From: Treponema sp. Marseille-Q4130
GTDB lineage: Bacteria; Spirochaetota; Spirochaetia; Treponematales; Treponemataceae
Direction: 5' to 3'
Assembly (NCBI RefSeq): GCF_014334325.1
Contig: NZ_JACSET010000001.1
Coordinates: forward strand, 29,769 to 93,768
DNA: 64,000 bases
Positions 24,994 through 35,200 of the stretch are shown here, piece after piece. Below the pieces are notes generated by a model that was given only the letters and a program-made list of their open reading frames with translations, ran no database searches and was not told the DNA's origin. A program made the translations under genes and the position numbers. How positions within the stretch are numbered: position 1 is the stretch's first letter; every line of letters starts with the position of its first letter.

Positions 24994-25887
24994 TTAATCT
25001 TTCGGGCGCAGATAAAATTGGCCGAGTATCTGTTTCGAATGCAGGATATTGATAAATGCAAGCGGGTCGGCTTCTTTTATCTTCCGCGCAACTTTTTGCA
25101 CTTCATCCGCAGCGACAACCGAATACACCAAATCGCGTTCCGCTCCCTGATAGCAGCCCTTGCCTTTAAAGACCGTCGCATCGTGGTTCGTTATTTCATG
25201 AATCGTCCTGTATACGTCGGCGGGACGGTTCGTAATGACAAAGAGCGTCGTCTTTTGATATCGCTTGTATATGGAATTGAGCAGCTGCGTCGCGGAAAAT
25301 TGGAAAAAGATCGAATAGAGTGCGCGCTCCCAACCGAAGATCGCGCCGGCGACCAAAAGGATCGCAGCGTTAAAGACCAGCATATAGTTCCACGCGTCTT
25401 TGCCGTATTTTTCGGAAATGAAAATCGCGATGATTTCGGTACCGCCGCCGCACGCACCTGCACGAAGGCACAGGTATCCGCAAAACGCAGCAATGATACC
25501 GCCGAAAACGGCTGACAGCAGCACGTCGTCGATGATCGCAAAATCGGGAAAGAGGTCGACGAGTACGGAAGAGGTGACGACCATGAGACAGGTGTACAGC
25601 GTAAAACGCCTGCCGATGTATTTAAAACCGATGACGATAGGGATGACGTTCATGACAAGCATGACGGGACTGTACGGAAGCTCAAACGAAAAATACGTCC
25701 GTGCGACGTGCTGAATGAGCAGCGTCAATCCGGTAAAACCGCCGGGGAAGAGATCGCCCGCACGGATAAAGGTTTTCATATTCAACGCCGAGATAACGGC
25801 CGCAATGAGAATGAGCGCTATTCGCCGAAGACTCGCACCGACGCCGCCGACGCGTTCTTTAACAATTTTTTGTACCGCCTGTCGCAT
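24994..25887 (-). CDS. YitT family (DUF161/DUF2179) membrane protein
   Basis: A 297-residue inner-membrane protein. Five to six hydrophobic helices form the YitT membrane region: Asn-Met-Lys-Thr-Phe, Phe-Pro-Gly-Gly-Phe-Thr-Gly, and Gly-Ala-Cys-Gly-Gly-Gly-Thr-Glu-Ile-Ile. The C-terminal cytoplasmic DUF2179 domain (about residues 212-290) has the pattern Lys-Thr-Thr-Leu-Phe-Val-Ile-Thr and Val-Phe-Lys-Gly-Lys-Gly-Cys-Tyr. Function unknown in general. ATG 25887 is chosen over the ATG at 25899 because a full -35/-10 pair ends seven bases before it. Cotranscription with the chemoreceptor downstream is possible, but an inverted repeat lies between. Confidence 0.9.
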   Translation of the reverse strand: MRQAVQKIVKERVGGVGASLRRIALILIAAVISALNMKTFIRAGDLFPGGFTGLTLLIQHVARTYFSFELPYSPVMLVMNVIPIVIGFKYIGRRFTLYTCLMVVTSSVLVDLFPDFAIIDDVLLSAVFGGIIAAFCGYLCLRAGACGGGTEIIAIFISEKYGKDAWNYMLVFNAAILLVAGAIFGWERALYSIFFQFSATQLLNSIYKRYQKTTLFVITNRPADVYRTIHEITNHDATVFKGKGCYQGAERDLVYSVVAADEVQKVARKIKEADPLAFINILHSKQILGQFYLRPKD

Positions 25888-25894
25888 AGGCGCA

Positions 25895-25923
25895 AGCATA
25901 TACTATTTTCGCATTCGTGGCAA
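25895..25923 (-). promoter_or_regulatory. yitT-like gene promoter, leaderless arrangement
   Basis: On the minus strand TTGCCA (25923-25918), 17-bp spacer, TATGCT (25900-25895), then seven bases to ATG 25887. There is no Shine-Dalgarno. Confidence 0.6.
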
Positions 25924-26085
25924 ACGGCATCGCCGAACCGCACGGGACGACCGTAGACAAATCGTATAAAAAGCTCTAGGATAATGAAGACCCTTGATTC
26001 CATCCGACAACATCGAACAGCGATTATTAAGAGTATCCTAAAAATTTATTCGTGGCGTAAGAAATTTTACAAGGAGGACTTTAAT

Positions 26086-28218
26086 ATGACCGGCCGAAAA
26101 AGCGATGATACGCTGCCTGCGAAAACGACGAAAAGAAGAGGCTTGGTATTCAAAACCTCATGCATCGTATCCGTTATTTTTATCGTATCGATAACATTGC
26201 TGAGTACGATCATCTTTAAACAATTTTCATCCATCATTCTGACCAATACGAAAAACAGTTTACGGAACAGGGTCGAACGGGAATCGATGGTCATCTATGA
26301 AAAGATATTTTCAAAAGTGGAAAGCATTGCAACCAATTATGCATTACTAATCAATACTTTCGGTTTTGCCGATCTCAAAAGACTTGAAGATATAAGCGGT
26401 GCGATGATCGCCGCCGACGATACGATCGTCGGCGGCGGTTTTTGGCTTGAACCGTATACGATACCGGGTCAAAAATTATACGGTCCGTATTGGTTCCGCG
26501 ATAATGACAAAATACAGATGACGTGGGAATATAATACCGACGCGAATAATTACACGCAGTTCAATTGGTATACGCACGACGGCCTTGCGGAAAACAAAAA
26601 AGTCGTGTGGAGCGCGCTCTATCACGATGCGGTAACCGGCGTTCCGATGATAACCGCGACGTCGGTGCTGTCGGCGGGAAAGAAAAAACAGGGCGTCGTA
26701 ACGATCGATTTGGGGCTTGCGCCGTTGATCGATTATTTTTCCACCGTACGTTTTCAAAATATCCGCGAGTATGTTTTATCGCTCGTTGACGGCTCCGGCA
26801 GGTGCTTAAACAGTAACGACAAAGAATCGATCGGAAAACAAATACTCGGCAACGCGGAGATGAACGGACAAACCGTTATCGAAAATAAAGGCAATATTAT
26901 CTTCGTCGCCCCGATCGCCGAAACGGGTGTCTTTATGTATCTCGAAGTAAAAAAGCGCGTTATATTCGAATCCTTTTATACATTATTAATCGTAAATATT
27001 GCAATCGCGCTGTTTTTTATCGCCGTTTTAATAATTACGGTGATAACGTTTATGAAATCGACTTTAATAAAACCGATCCATAAAACGGTGCAGGCACTTA
27101 AAAGCATTTCGGAAGGGAAACTGAATACGCGCTTACCCGTAAAAGGCAACGACGAACTGACCGATCTGTCGAAATACTTTAACTACGCGATGGAAAACGT
27201 CGGAACTTCGATCAAAGCGGTCGATTCGAACACCGGCATAATGGAAGAAATCGGCGCTGAACTCGTAAGCAATATGACCGAAACCGCAAGCTCGATAAAG
27301 CAGATCAGCGGAAACATCAACGATGTCAAAATGAAAGCGACGGTACAAGCGGCAAGCGTAACGGAAACGGCCGTAACGGTTGAGAGAATCATCAACGCGA
27401 TTCAGGAACTCAACACGAGCATCGAAACGCAGGCGGCGAGCGTTTCCGTTTCATCGACCGCTATCGAGCAGATGGTCGCGAACATTGCGGCGATCACGCA
27501 GACGCTCGAAAAGACGGACGACACCATAAAAATGCTTGCGTCCGCTACGGAAGACGGCAAAGGAACGATAACGGATTCGAACAGTATCACGCAAAAAATC
27601 ATCGAAGCGTCCGGCGGTTTATTGGAAGCGAGCACGGTCATTCAAAACATAGCGCGGCAGACGAACTTACTCGCAATGAACGCGGCGATCGAAGCGGCGC
27701 ATGCAGGCGAAACGGGAAAGGGTTTTGCGGTCGTTGCGGATGAAATCAGAAAGCTTGCGGAAGACTCGGCGGCACAGGGCAAAAACATAACGGTGACTTT
27801 AAAGATGCTGTCGTCCGAAATCGATACGCTCGCAGCCGCCGCAAAAACGGTAGAAGAAAAATTTACGGTGATCTTCGATCTGTCGGAACAGGTCAAAATT
27901 ATGAGCGATGAATTGATAAAAGCGATGCAGGAACAGGAATACGGCAGCAAAGAAGTGCTGACCGCGATTAAAAACATCAATACGGTGACGGCGCAAGTGA
28001 GCAGCAATTCCGCGGAAATGCTGAAAGGCAGCGAAAACGTTGCCGAAGAAATGAAACGGCTCGACGATTTAACCGGTATCATCACCGACAGCATGGATGA
28101 AATGGCGCTCGGCGCAAATCAAATAAACGACGCCGTTCAAGACGTAAGCAAAATAACGCAAAAAAACAAACACAGCATCGAAATACTGACGGACGAAGTG
28201 CGGAAGTTTACGCTGTAG
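26086..28218 (+). CDS. Methyl-accepting chemotaxis protein with periplasmic Cache domain
   Basis: A 710-residue transmembrane chemoreceptor. TM1 lies at about residues 24-46, followed by a dCache-like sensor (about 50-310; Gly-Gly-Gly-Phe-Trp-Leu-Glu-Pro-Tyr and Val-Val-Thr-Ile-Asp-Leu-Gly), TM2 at about 315-340, HAMP, and the MCP signalling domain with tip [23 protein letters not shown] 26086 follows a perfect AAGGAGG; the frame open from 25984 is ignored. Its periplasmic part differs from that of the receptor at 22742, so the two probably sense different ligands through the same array. Confidence 0.95.
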   Translation: MTGRKSDDTLPAKTTKRRGLVFKTSCIVSVIFIVSITLLSTIIFKQFSSIILTNTKNSLRNRVERESMVIYEKIFSKVESIATNYALLINTFGFADLKRLEDISGAMIAADDTIVGGGFWLEPYTIPGQKLYGPYWFRDNDKIQMTWEYNTDANNYTQFNWYTHDGLAENKKVVWSALYHDAVTGVPMITATSVLSAGKKKQGVVTIDLGLAPLIDYFSTVRFQNIREYVLSLVDGSGRCLNSNDKESIGKQILGNAEMNGQTVIENKGNIIFVAPIAETGVFMYLEVKKRVIFESFYTLLIVNIAIALFFIAVLIITVITFMKSTLIKPIHKTVQALKSISEGKLNTRLPVKGNDELTDLSKYFNYAMENVGTSIKAVDSNTGIMEEIGAELVSNMTETASSIKQISGNINDVKMKATVQAASVTETAVTVERIINAIQELNTSIETQAASVSVSSTAIEQMVANIAAITQTLEKTDDTIKMLASATEDGKGTITDSNSITQKIIEASGGLLEASTVIQNIARQTNLLAMNAAIEAAHAGETGKGFAVVADEIRKLAEDSAAQGKNITVTLKMLSSEIDTLAAAAKTVEEKFTVIFDLSEQVKIMSDELIKAMQEQEYGSKEVLTAIKNINTVTAQVSSNSAEMLKGSENVAEEMKRLDDLTGIITDSMDEMALGANQINDAVQDVSKITQKNKHSIEILTDEVRKFTL

Positions 28219-28330
28219 CGTTGACGGCACTCGCCGCCGATACTGTCCGCTGCCGTTATACACGGCGGATGGCACGGCTTTCGGCAACGCGCTTCGTCGG
28301 TATAGACAATGCCCTCAGTCGGTGCACGAT

Positions 28331-28378
28331 AAAAAAGGGGCCGCCTCAAAAGTCGCTTAACTTTTTCGGCAGCCCTCA
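28331..28378 (-). terminator. Intrinsic terminator
   Basis: Read on the minus strand: GGGCTGCC, an inner AAGT/ACTT stem, GGCGGCCCC, then TTTTTT. It would end minus-strand transcription coming from the beta-helix and four-helix genes. A related hairpin closes the Gld-like operon at 41456-41500. Confidence 0.6.
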
Positions 28379-28405
28379 TGCAAAAACAATTTTACGGCGT
28401 AGCGC

Positions 28406-28572
28406 TTATTTATGATTCGACGTATAAATCGCGTTCCACCGTTCGAGCACCGCTTTTTTATTCGCAATCAGCCAATCGATATCGCGGCTTAGTTTTTTAT
28501 AGCGGTGTTTTATAGCAGTTATCGCGGCATGAAGAATGGTGCAGCCGATTTTACGACTGAGCGGGTTGCAGA
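28406..28572 (-). pseudogene. Short coding-like fragment, unknown
   Basis: After an in-frame TGA near 28572, 54 codons without a start codon read like a C-terminal end: C-N-P-L-S-R-K-I-G-C, then H-R-Y-K-K-L, D-W-L-I-A-N-K-K-A-V-L-E-R-W-N, to TAA 28406. Amino-acid pattern (two Trp, amphipathic helices) suggests a gene relic rather than noise. I do not recognise it. Confidence 0.35.
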
Positions 28573-28640
28573 TTCACTTGTATTCTACCACACTTTCGAC
28601 CAATTTTAAAAGAGCCTCTTTTTTTTAATGTGTAATTTGT

Positions 28641-28729
28641 AATGGGTAATGCACTTTCAATTGGTAATTTGTAATGTGTAATGGGTAATTATTTGGAGAA
28701 GTCAATTGCTTTGCCGGACATCCATTACC
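28641..28729. repeat. 89-bp direct repeat, copy 1
   Basis: Matches 29146-29234 with one difference (GGAGAAG against GGAAAAG). It contains the units TAATGGGTAAT and AATTGGTAATTTGTAAT and the segment CAATTGCTTTGCCGGACATC. Offset between copies is 505 bp, and the four-helix gene lies between them. Confidence 0.85.
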
Positions 28730-28745
28730 AATTACCAATTATCAA

Positions 28746-29099
28746 TTATCCATTGCTTTTGTGCTTCGTTATAGCGACGAGGATTTTGATGATTTCTTGG
28801 CAATCTTGGTAGATTGCACAAAACTCCTTCTCGCCGATATATTCGCTTTCGTGTAAAAGCTCCAGCCAATATTCCGTTTCGCTTGCCTCTTTGAGAGCGA
28901 TATAGAGCTTTGCATAAAAGTCCGCCTTGCTTTGCCCCTGCTCGGCTTCTTTAATGTTTGCTCCGATACTCGTTCCACTTTTTAAAAGCTGCTTCGACAT
29001 AACGAATTCGCGGTTCTTATCGCAGAGCTTTTTGTACAAGGCGATTACCTTCAACGCAAACGCCTTTGATTTATCAACAATAACGTTATCAGTCTTCAT
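28746..29099 (-). CDS. Four-helix bundle protein (23S rRNA intervening-sequence protein family)
   Basis: A 117-residue protein of the S23/IVP four-helix bundle family (TIGR02436). Family marks are Gln-Leu-Leu-Lys-Ser-Gly-Thr-Ser-Ile-Gly-Ala-Asn-Ile-Lys-Glu-Ala near residue 42 and Lys-Glu-Ala-x-Glu-Thr-Glu-Tyr-Trp-Leu near 72. Such genes often lie in or near variable or mobile DNA, and their molecular role is unclear. Start ATG 29099 (GGAAG upstream) gives the family N terminus; the frame open to 29237 only translates the flanking repeats. The 505-bp spacing of the direct repeats suggests that the gene moved or was duplicated as a unit. Confidence 0.9.
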   Translation of the reverse strand: MKTDNVIVDKSKAFALKVIALYKKLCDKNREFVMSKQLLKSGTSIGANIKEAEQGQSKADFYAKLYIALKEASETEYWLELLHESEYIGEKEFCAIYQDCQEIIKILVAITKHKSNG

Positions 29100-29145
29100 T
29101 TCTTCCAATTTGTAATGCGCTTTCAATTGGTAATTTGTAATGTGT

Positions 29146-29256
29146 AATGGGTAATGCACTTTCAATTGGTAATTTGTAATGTGTAATGGGTAATTATTTG
29201 GAAAAGTCAATTGCTTTGCCGGACATCCATTACCCATTACCCATTACCCATTATTG
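29146..29256. repeat. 89-bp direct repeat copy 2, followed by CATTACC tandem units
   Basis: 29146-29234 repeats 28641-28729 with one mismatch. It runs straight into (CATTACC)n units up to the stop codon of the beta-helix gene at 29257. Similar CATTACC units occur at 36583-36606 beyond the other end of that gene. Confidence 0.8.
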
Positions 29257-32200
29257 TTACGGCGTCTTTAGTGTCCCGTCGCTGTCTACCGACCAAGTTT
29301 GAGTGCCTTTCGGTGTTACGGTGAACTTATTCGTATAAGCCCCTACCGATGAGCCGTCCGTCATCCGTACTACAGTCACGTCAAGTCCATAGCTCTCGGG
29401 AGTAATACAGGCAACCTTCGATTCCGTTATGGGATTGCCGCTATCGATTTTTATGCTGGCAGGCGCGCCGCTGTCATCGTTTTCTTTTAAATACACATCA
29501 TTGCCGTCTTTTAGGGTACCGTCGCTTCCCCAGTCCCCGACACAGGCTTTACCGCCCATGATAAAGTAACCGTCTTGGTTGCCCATCCCACCGGAAGAGG
29601 CTGCTACATAAACGCCTTTTCCCACATTGCTTGTATTATTTTTAATTGTACCGCCATGCATCGTAAATCTACTGTTCATATCTACATACACGCCGCCGCC
29701 GAAGCCGCCGCCGAAGCCGCTATTTGCGGTGTTGCCTTTAACGATGCAGCCTTCATTTTGGTCGTTGTTTTTAAGCGTTACTGTACAGTTGCCGCCGACA
29801 TAGATGCCGCCGCCGTTGCCTTCATTTGCTCCGGTTCCGGTCGCTTTGTTTGAGTTCGTACCTGTCCCGCCGATGGTGCCGCCCATGATTGTTATTGAGG
29901 CGGCAGCGGTGTCGTCCTTTTGTACAAAGATTGCGCCGCCGTTTTTCGCCTGATTTCCCGTAAGGGTACAGTTTGTCATATCGGCAGTTCCGCCCTCGAT
30001 AATCATGCCGCCGCCGTTGTTGTTCGCCGTGTTGTCCGTAAAAGTACAGCGCGTCATGGTGAGCGTTCCCCTGTGGGTATACACACCGCCGCCTCCGCCT
30101 AAGTTGGTGGAGTCTGTCGCCGTGTTGCCGCTGACGGTGCAGCCTGTCATGGTAACGGTTGAGTTGTTTGCACGCACGCCGCCACCCCTCGCCGCCTCGT
30201 TGCCGATAATCCGTACGCCATGCTTGCCGCCGCCGTCTGTGTACTCGTTAAGCGTCAAAGAGCAGTCATCGTTGATATAGATGCCACCGCCGAATCCCCA
30301 CGAACCGGTCACTTTGTTTGCGTCCGTGCCCGTGCCGCCGATAGTACCGCCGCTGATTGTGACAGTGGAGGGAGTGCTGCCGTCCTTTTGTGCAAAGATT
30401 GCACCTCCGGCGCCGGAAGAGTCTGTCGCCGTGTTGCCTGTAAGGGTGCAGTTTGTTATGTTGACGGTTGAGCCGCTTACAAAGATTGCGCCGCCGTTTA
30501 ATGCCGCAACACAGCTGTTTATTTTCGTGTTTGTCAAGGTAATTCCGGCACCACCTTCTGCATACACGCCGCCGCCGTTTTTGGCGTTATTGGTTTTAAT
30601 TTCCCCGCCTGTCGTAGTGAATGTGCCGCCGTTAATGTACACACCGCCGCCCGATCCTTCGTAACTGCCGCTGTTTTCTCCTGCACCGTTTCCTTCTATG
30701 CTGCCGCCGCTCATATCAAGCTTTCCCTTATGAGTATAGTCTCCGTACACATACACGCCGCCGCCCATACCGGTACCGCCTGAGGTTTTTGTCGCCTTAT
30801 TCGATTTTATCGAACCGCCTTTTATTTCGAGCTTTCCGGTTGAATCGACGTAGATGCCGCCACCGTTTTTACCCGCGGCGGTATTACTTTCAATAGAGGC
30901 GCTGCCGGAAAGCGTAAAAGTTCCCGAATGCACGTATACGCCGCCTCCTCCGCCGTTTGCGTTATTGGTTTTTATTTTACCGCCGGTCATCGTAAACGAC
31001 GCACTGTTATCAACATGTACGCCGCCGCCTAAATAGTCTACCGTATTTGTCGTAAGAAAACCGCTTTCCATACTTACCGAGCCTGTTTGGCGAACGACGA
31101 CAGCTCCGCCGTAGTCGGCTTTGTTTTCGCTTATAGTCGCAGTTTTAAGCGTAAAACGTCCGTTTTTCTGTATGCAGATACCGCCGCCTTGCATTGCTTT
31201 GTTGCCGTCGGCTGCAGAACCGCCGATAGTGCCGCCGTCCAAGGTCAGCTCGCCTTCTGAACAAATGCCGCCGCCGAATTTATCTGCCACACAGTTTTTA
31301 ATAATGCAGTTTGTAAGTTTCGCCTTGCATCCCGCTTTGACAAATATGGCGCCGCCGCATTTTTTGTCATCTGTAGTTCCTGCCGCCTTGCCGCCTGTAA
31401 GCGTAATATCTTCAAGTGTGAGTTCTCCGCCGTCTTCTACGGTAAAGATTCGATGAGGCGTTAGAGGATGATTGCTGCCGCTGCTGTTTGCATCGAGTAT
31501 GGAACTTGCCCCCTCACCTTTTACGGTGATCTTTTTTGTTACGCTGATCGCACCGTGATGATCTGTCATGGCAATTGCCGTTATAGTACTCTGTATAACA
31601 AATTCGTCGCCGTCTTCCAGCGTAGACGCTTCTATCGCATTTTTCAGCGTTTTCCACGTAGCGGTACTTGGTATGACCGTCGTCGCGGATTTGAGTACAA
31701 GGGTATTATTGCTGTTATATCTGAGCTTCCACGGAACCGTCGAAGGCGGCGATATGATAGTTTGCTTGGTTATTTTAAACCTGTCCGCATACCCGCTGAG
31801 ACTTACGCCGAGAGCGGCGTTTACGGCTGTAACGCCCGCCGTATAATCTTCAGGCGTTATCTTTGCAACGGTGTGGGTGCCCGTAAGAGGCGCCGTTACA
31901 GTCAGCTTTGCGTTTTTAGATTGATCGCTTGCATGCTTTGCCAAATAGACGTCGTGCGTTTGGAACTCGTTCCCTTCGTCGATCTTCGTACTGCCTGCTA
32001 TATTGCATATGCCGCCGCTTTCGACATAGATGCCCGCGCCCTTACCCTTATTCGGCGAACCGTCTTTTACCGTATTATTCTTCATCGTATCTACATCGTA
32101 GAGGCTGCATGTGCCGCCCTGTGCAACATATATACCGCCGCCCTTTCCTTCGCTCGATGACGAAGTACCGCCGTCGGCGTAATTCTCGAGTATCTTCGTT

Positions 32201-35200
32201 TCGGTAATGGTGCAGCTGCCGTTATGTTCGACATAGATGCCGCCGCCGTATTTTGCCTGATTGCCTTCTTGAGAACCCGTTCCGCCGATCGAACCGCGCG
32301 TTAAACGGAGCGTACCTTGCGTATACACGGCTCCGCCGTTTCCGAGAGAGGACACACAGTCTATAATACGGCAATCGGTAAGGGATGCGACTGCACCGGG
32401 TTGGATATACATACCGCCGCCGCTGGGTCCGCTGGTGCGCCTGCCGCCTTGGAGCGTAAGGTTTTCAAGCGTAAGCGTACCGGACTTCACGTGGAAGATG
32501 CGGTGCTCCTGTTTACCGCCGACGATTTTATTTGCGTTTATAACGGCAGAACTTGCGTCTTCAGCTTTTTTTATCGTGAGGTCTTTGGTAATTTCAATTT
32601 CGTCCCAGTTGGCATCGTCGCCTGCTGCGCCTTCCTTTGTCGCTTTGATTTCGCCCTTTATCGTGACGGTTTCGCCTGCTTGAGCATCGGAGACAGCATC
32701 TTTAAGCGCCTTCCACGCTTTGGGCTTTGTGCCGTCTACTACACGCACCAGCTTGCCTTGTTTATCAACTTCCCAATACAGTGTCTTGCTGCCGTCTTTT
32801 TTCGGCGTTACGGTAAATCGGTTCGTATCGGAGACAGTGAGCGCATAGCCGTCGCCTTTCACGACCGCTCTTCCGGCGATATACCGACTCGGCGTAATGC
32901 TCGCAACCGGAGCCGTACCGGTAAGAGAGTTCTTAAGCGTAATATACTTATCCGGCATCAAATAGACGTCGTTTTTGCCGGCATCGGTGAGGGTTGAAGG
33001 AACAACGATGGCATCTTCAGCCATAACAAAGGTTCCGGCCACATATACGCCGCCGCCGTTACTTCCGGCGTCAGTAACAAAATTATCGTCGCTCCCACCC
33101 CCCAGAATCGTTCCATCTTTAAGGGTACAGCTGCCGCCTGCAACGTAGATGCCGCCGCCGGCTGTCACCGCAGTGTTTCTTTTGATTTCCGTATGCTCCG
33201 TAGTAAGCGTACCCAGCATCTGATAAATACCGCCGCCCCACGTTCCGCTATTGTCTAATATATCGACTTTTACGCCGGAGCTTCCTTTTATCTCCAATGT
33301 ACCAAAACTACATATACCGCCGCCGCTTACAGAACTGTTAGTTGTAATTTTTGTCATGTCGCTTATCTTACAAACTCCAAGAGTTCCGATATGTAAGCCG
33401 CCGCCCATACTAGTACTGCCATTTAACCAGATAGAAGTCGGTATTGCGTTCTCCGGACCGATGGTACATTCTCCCTTCATAATACATATACCTCCACCGA
33501 GCTGAGCAGCTTTGTTATAACTTATATCCGTACCCAAAATCGTACATAGTGCAGAGTCGGCCGTATTGCTGTATATTGCCCCACCGCTTGACGTAGCTTC
33601 GTTCGGCTTACCGCTAGCGCCTATATGACAAAGGGACAAACGGAGCGAGCCTTCGTTACAGATTGCGCCGCCGTTTAGCGCTTTACAGCCGTAGATGCGC
33701 GTATTGCGTATATCCCCAGCTGATCCCGTTTTAATAAGGATTGCCCCTCCGTAGTCGGAGCCTGCATTGCCGCCTTTAAGCGTCAGGTTTTCAAGCGTAA
33801 GTTCTCCGCCGTCCTCTACTGTAAAGATTCGGTGAGGCGTTGCAGGCGCATCGGCAGGCGGAGCGCCCGTATGGTTGCTGTTTGCGTCGAGTTCAGGATT
33901 TGTGCCGTCGCCTCTTACGGTAATCTTTTTTGTTACGGTAATTTCACCGCTGTTTCCGGAAGCGTTTGTCGCTTTTATCGTACCTCTTATAATGAATTCG
34001 TCGCCGTCTTCCACGATCGCCGCCTCAATCGCCTCTTTCAGAGTCTTCCATGCGTTAGGATCGGTTCCGTCGACTGTTATCGGAACATTAGCTTTTAGTA
34101 CAAGAGTATTATTGCTGTTATATCTGAGTTTCCACAGAACCGTCGAAGGCGGCGATATGATAGTTTGGCCTGTTATTTTAAACCTTTCCGAGTACCCGCT
34201 GAGACTTACGCCGGAAGCGGCGTTTACGGCTGTAACGCCTACAGTATAATCTTGAGGCGTTATCTTTGCGACGGTGTCGGTGCCTGTAAGAGGCGCCGTT
34301 ACGGTTATCTTTGCATTTTTGGACGAGTCAGACGGAAAATCTTCGTTCTTTTTCAAGTACACGTCGTTGTTTTCGTCTATCTTCGCATCGCCTGCTATAT
34401 TGAATGTGCCGCCGCTTTGTACATATATACCATCTCCGTTTCCGCCTGAAGCAGTGTTGCCGGAGATCACACAGCCTGATCCGACAGTAAGGCTTCCGCT
34501 TTCTCTGATATATACCGCACCGCCCAGTCTAGCTCCTGCGGTGACAGTACAGTCTTTAATATCAGTATCGGTCATCACTAAAGAAGAGCCGTTGTCACCT
34601 ATATTGATACCGCCGCCGTAGCCGCCGACATTATTTTTAGCATTTTGCAGCGTTACATTTTTAAGGATGAGTTTTCCGTTGTACTCTATAGTAAATACGC
34701 TGCACAAATTATTCGCATCGAGTATTGAAGAAGCTTTGTTATCTCCTATGAGGGTAACCGTTCTGCCCGGATAATCGCCCGAATCGCGTTCTCCACTGAC
34801 ATCTATAGTGCTATCGTTTACTACAGGTACAGGTGGAGTGCCGGGAAGCGGAGGATAGCTTATATTTTGTGCTTTTACGGTTCCGCTTATTTTGACGGTG
34901 CCTGCCCCGCCTAAGGGGATTTTCTCTATGGCGGCGCCGAGCATGTACCACATCGGCAAATTGTTAACCGCCTTTATTTCCCTTCGCACTTTGTAGTACA
35001 GCGTGCGTTCGGCGCTGTCGTCAAAGCCTTCTCCCGTTGCCTTAAAGACTACTTTATACACGACTTCCCCTCCGCCGTCCGTCGGAGAAGGAAGCGTAAC
35101 AACGGCACTTTGTCCCGCCGTAAATGATGCAGTGCCCGACGCGGAATCACCCGAGTGTTTTTCCGCGCTTCCCGTTACGGTAACCCCTGCAGGATAATCT

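Noticed and set aside
25984-26085. Upstream extension of the second chemoreceptor frame
   Set aside because: The perfect AAGGAGG seven bases or so before ATG 26086 and the normal receptor N terminus mark the true start.
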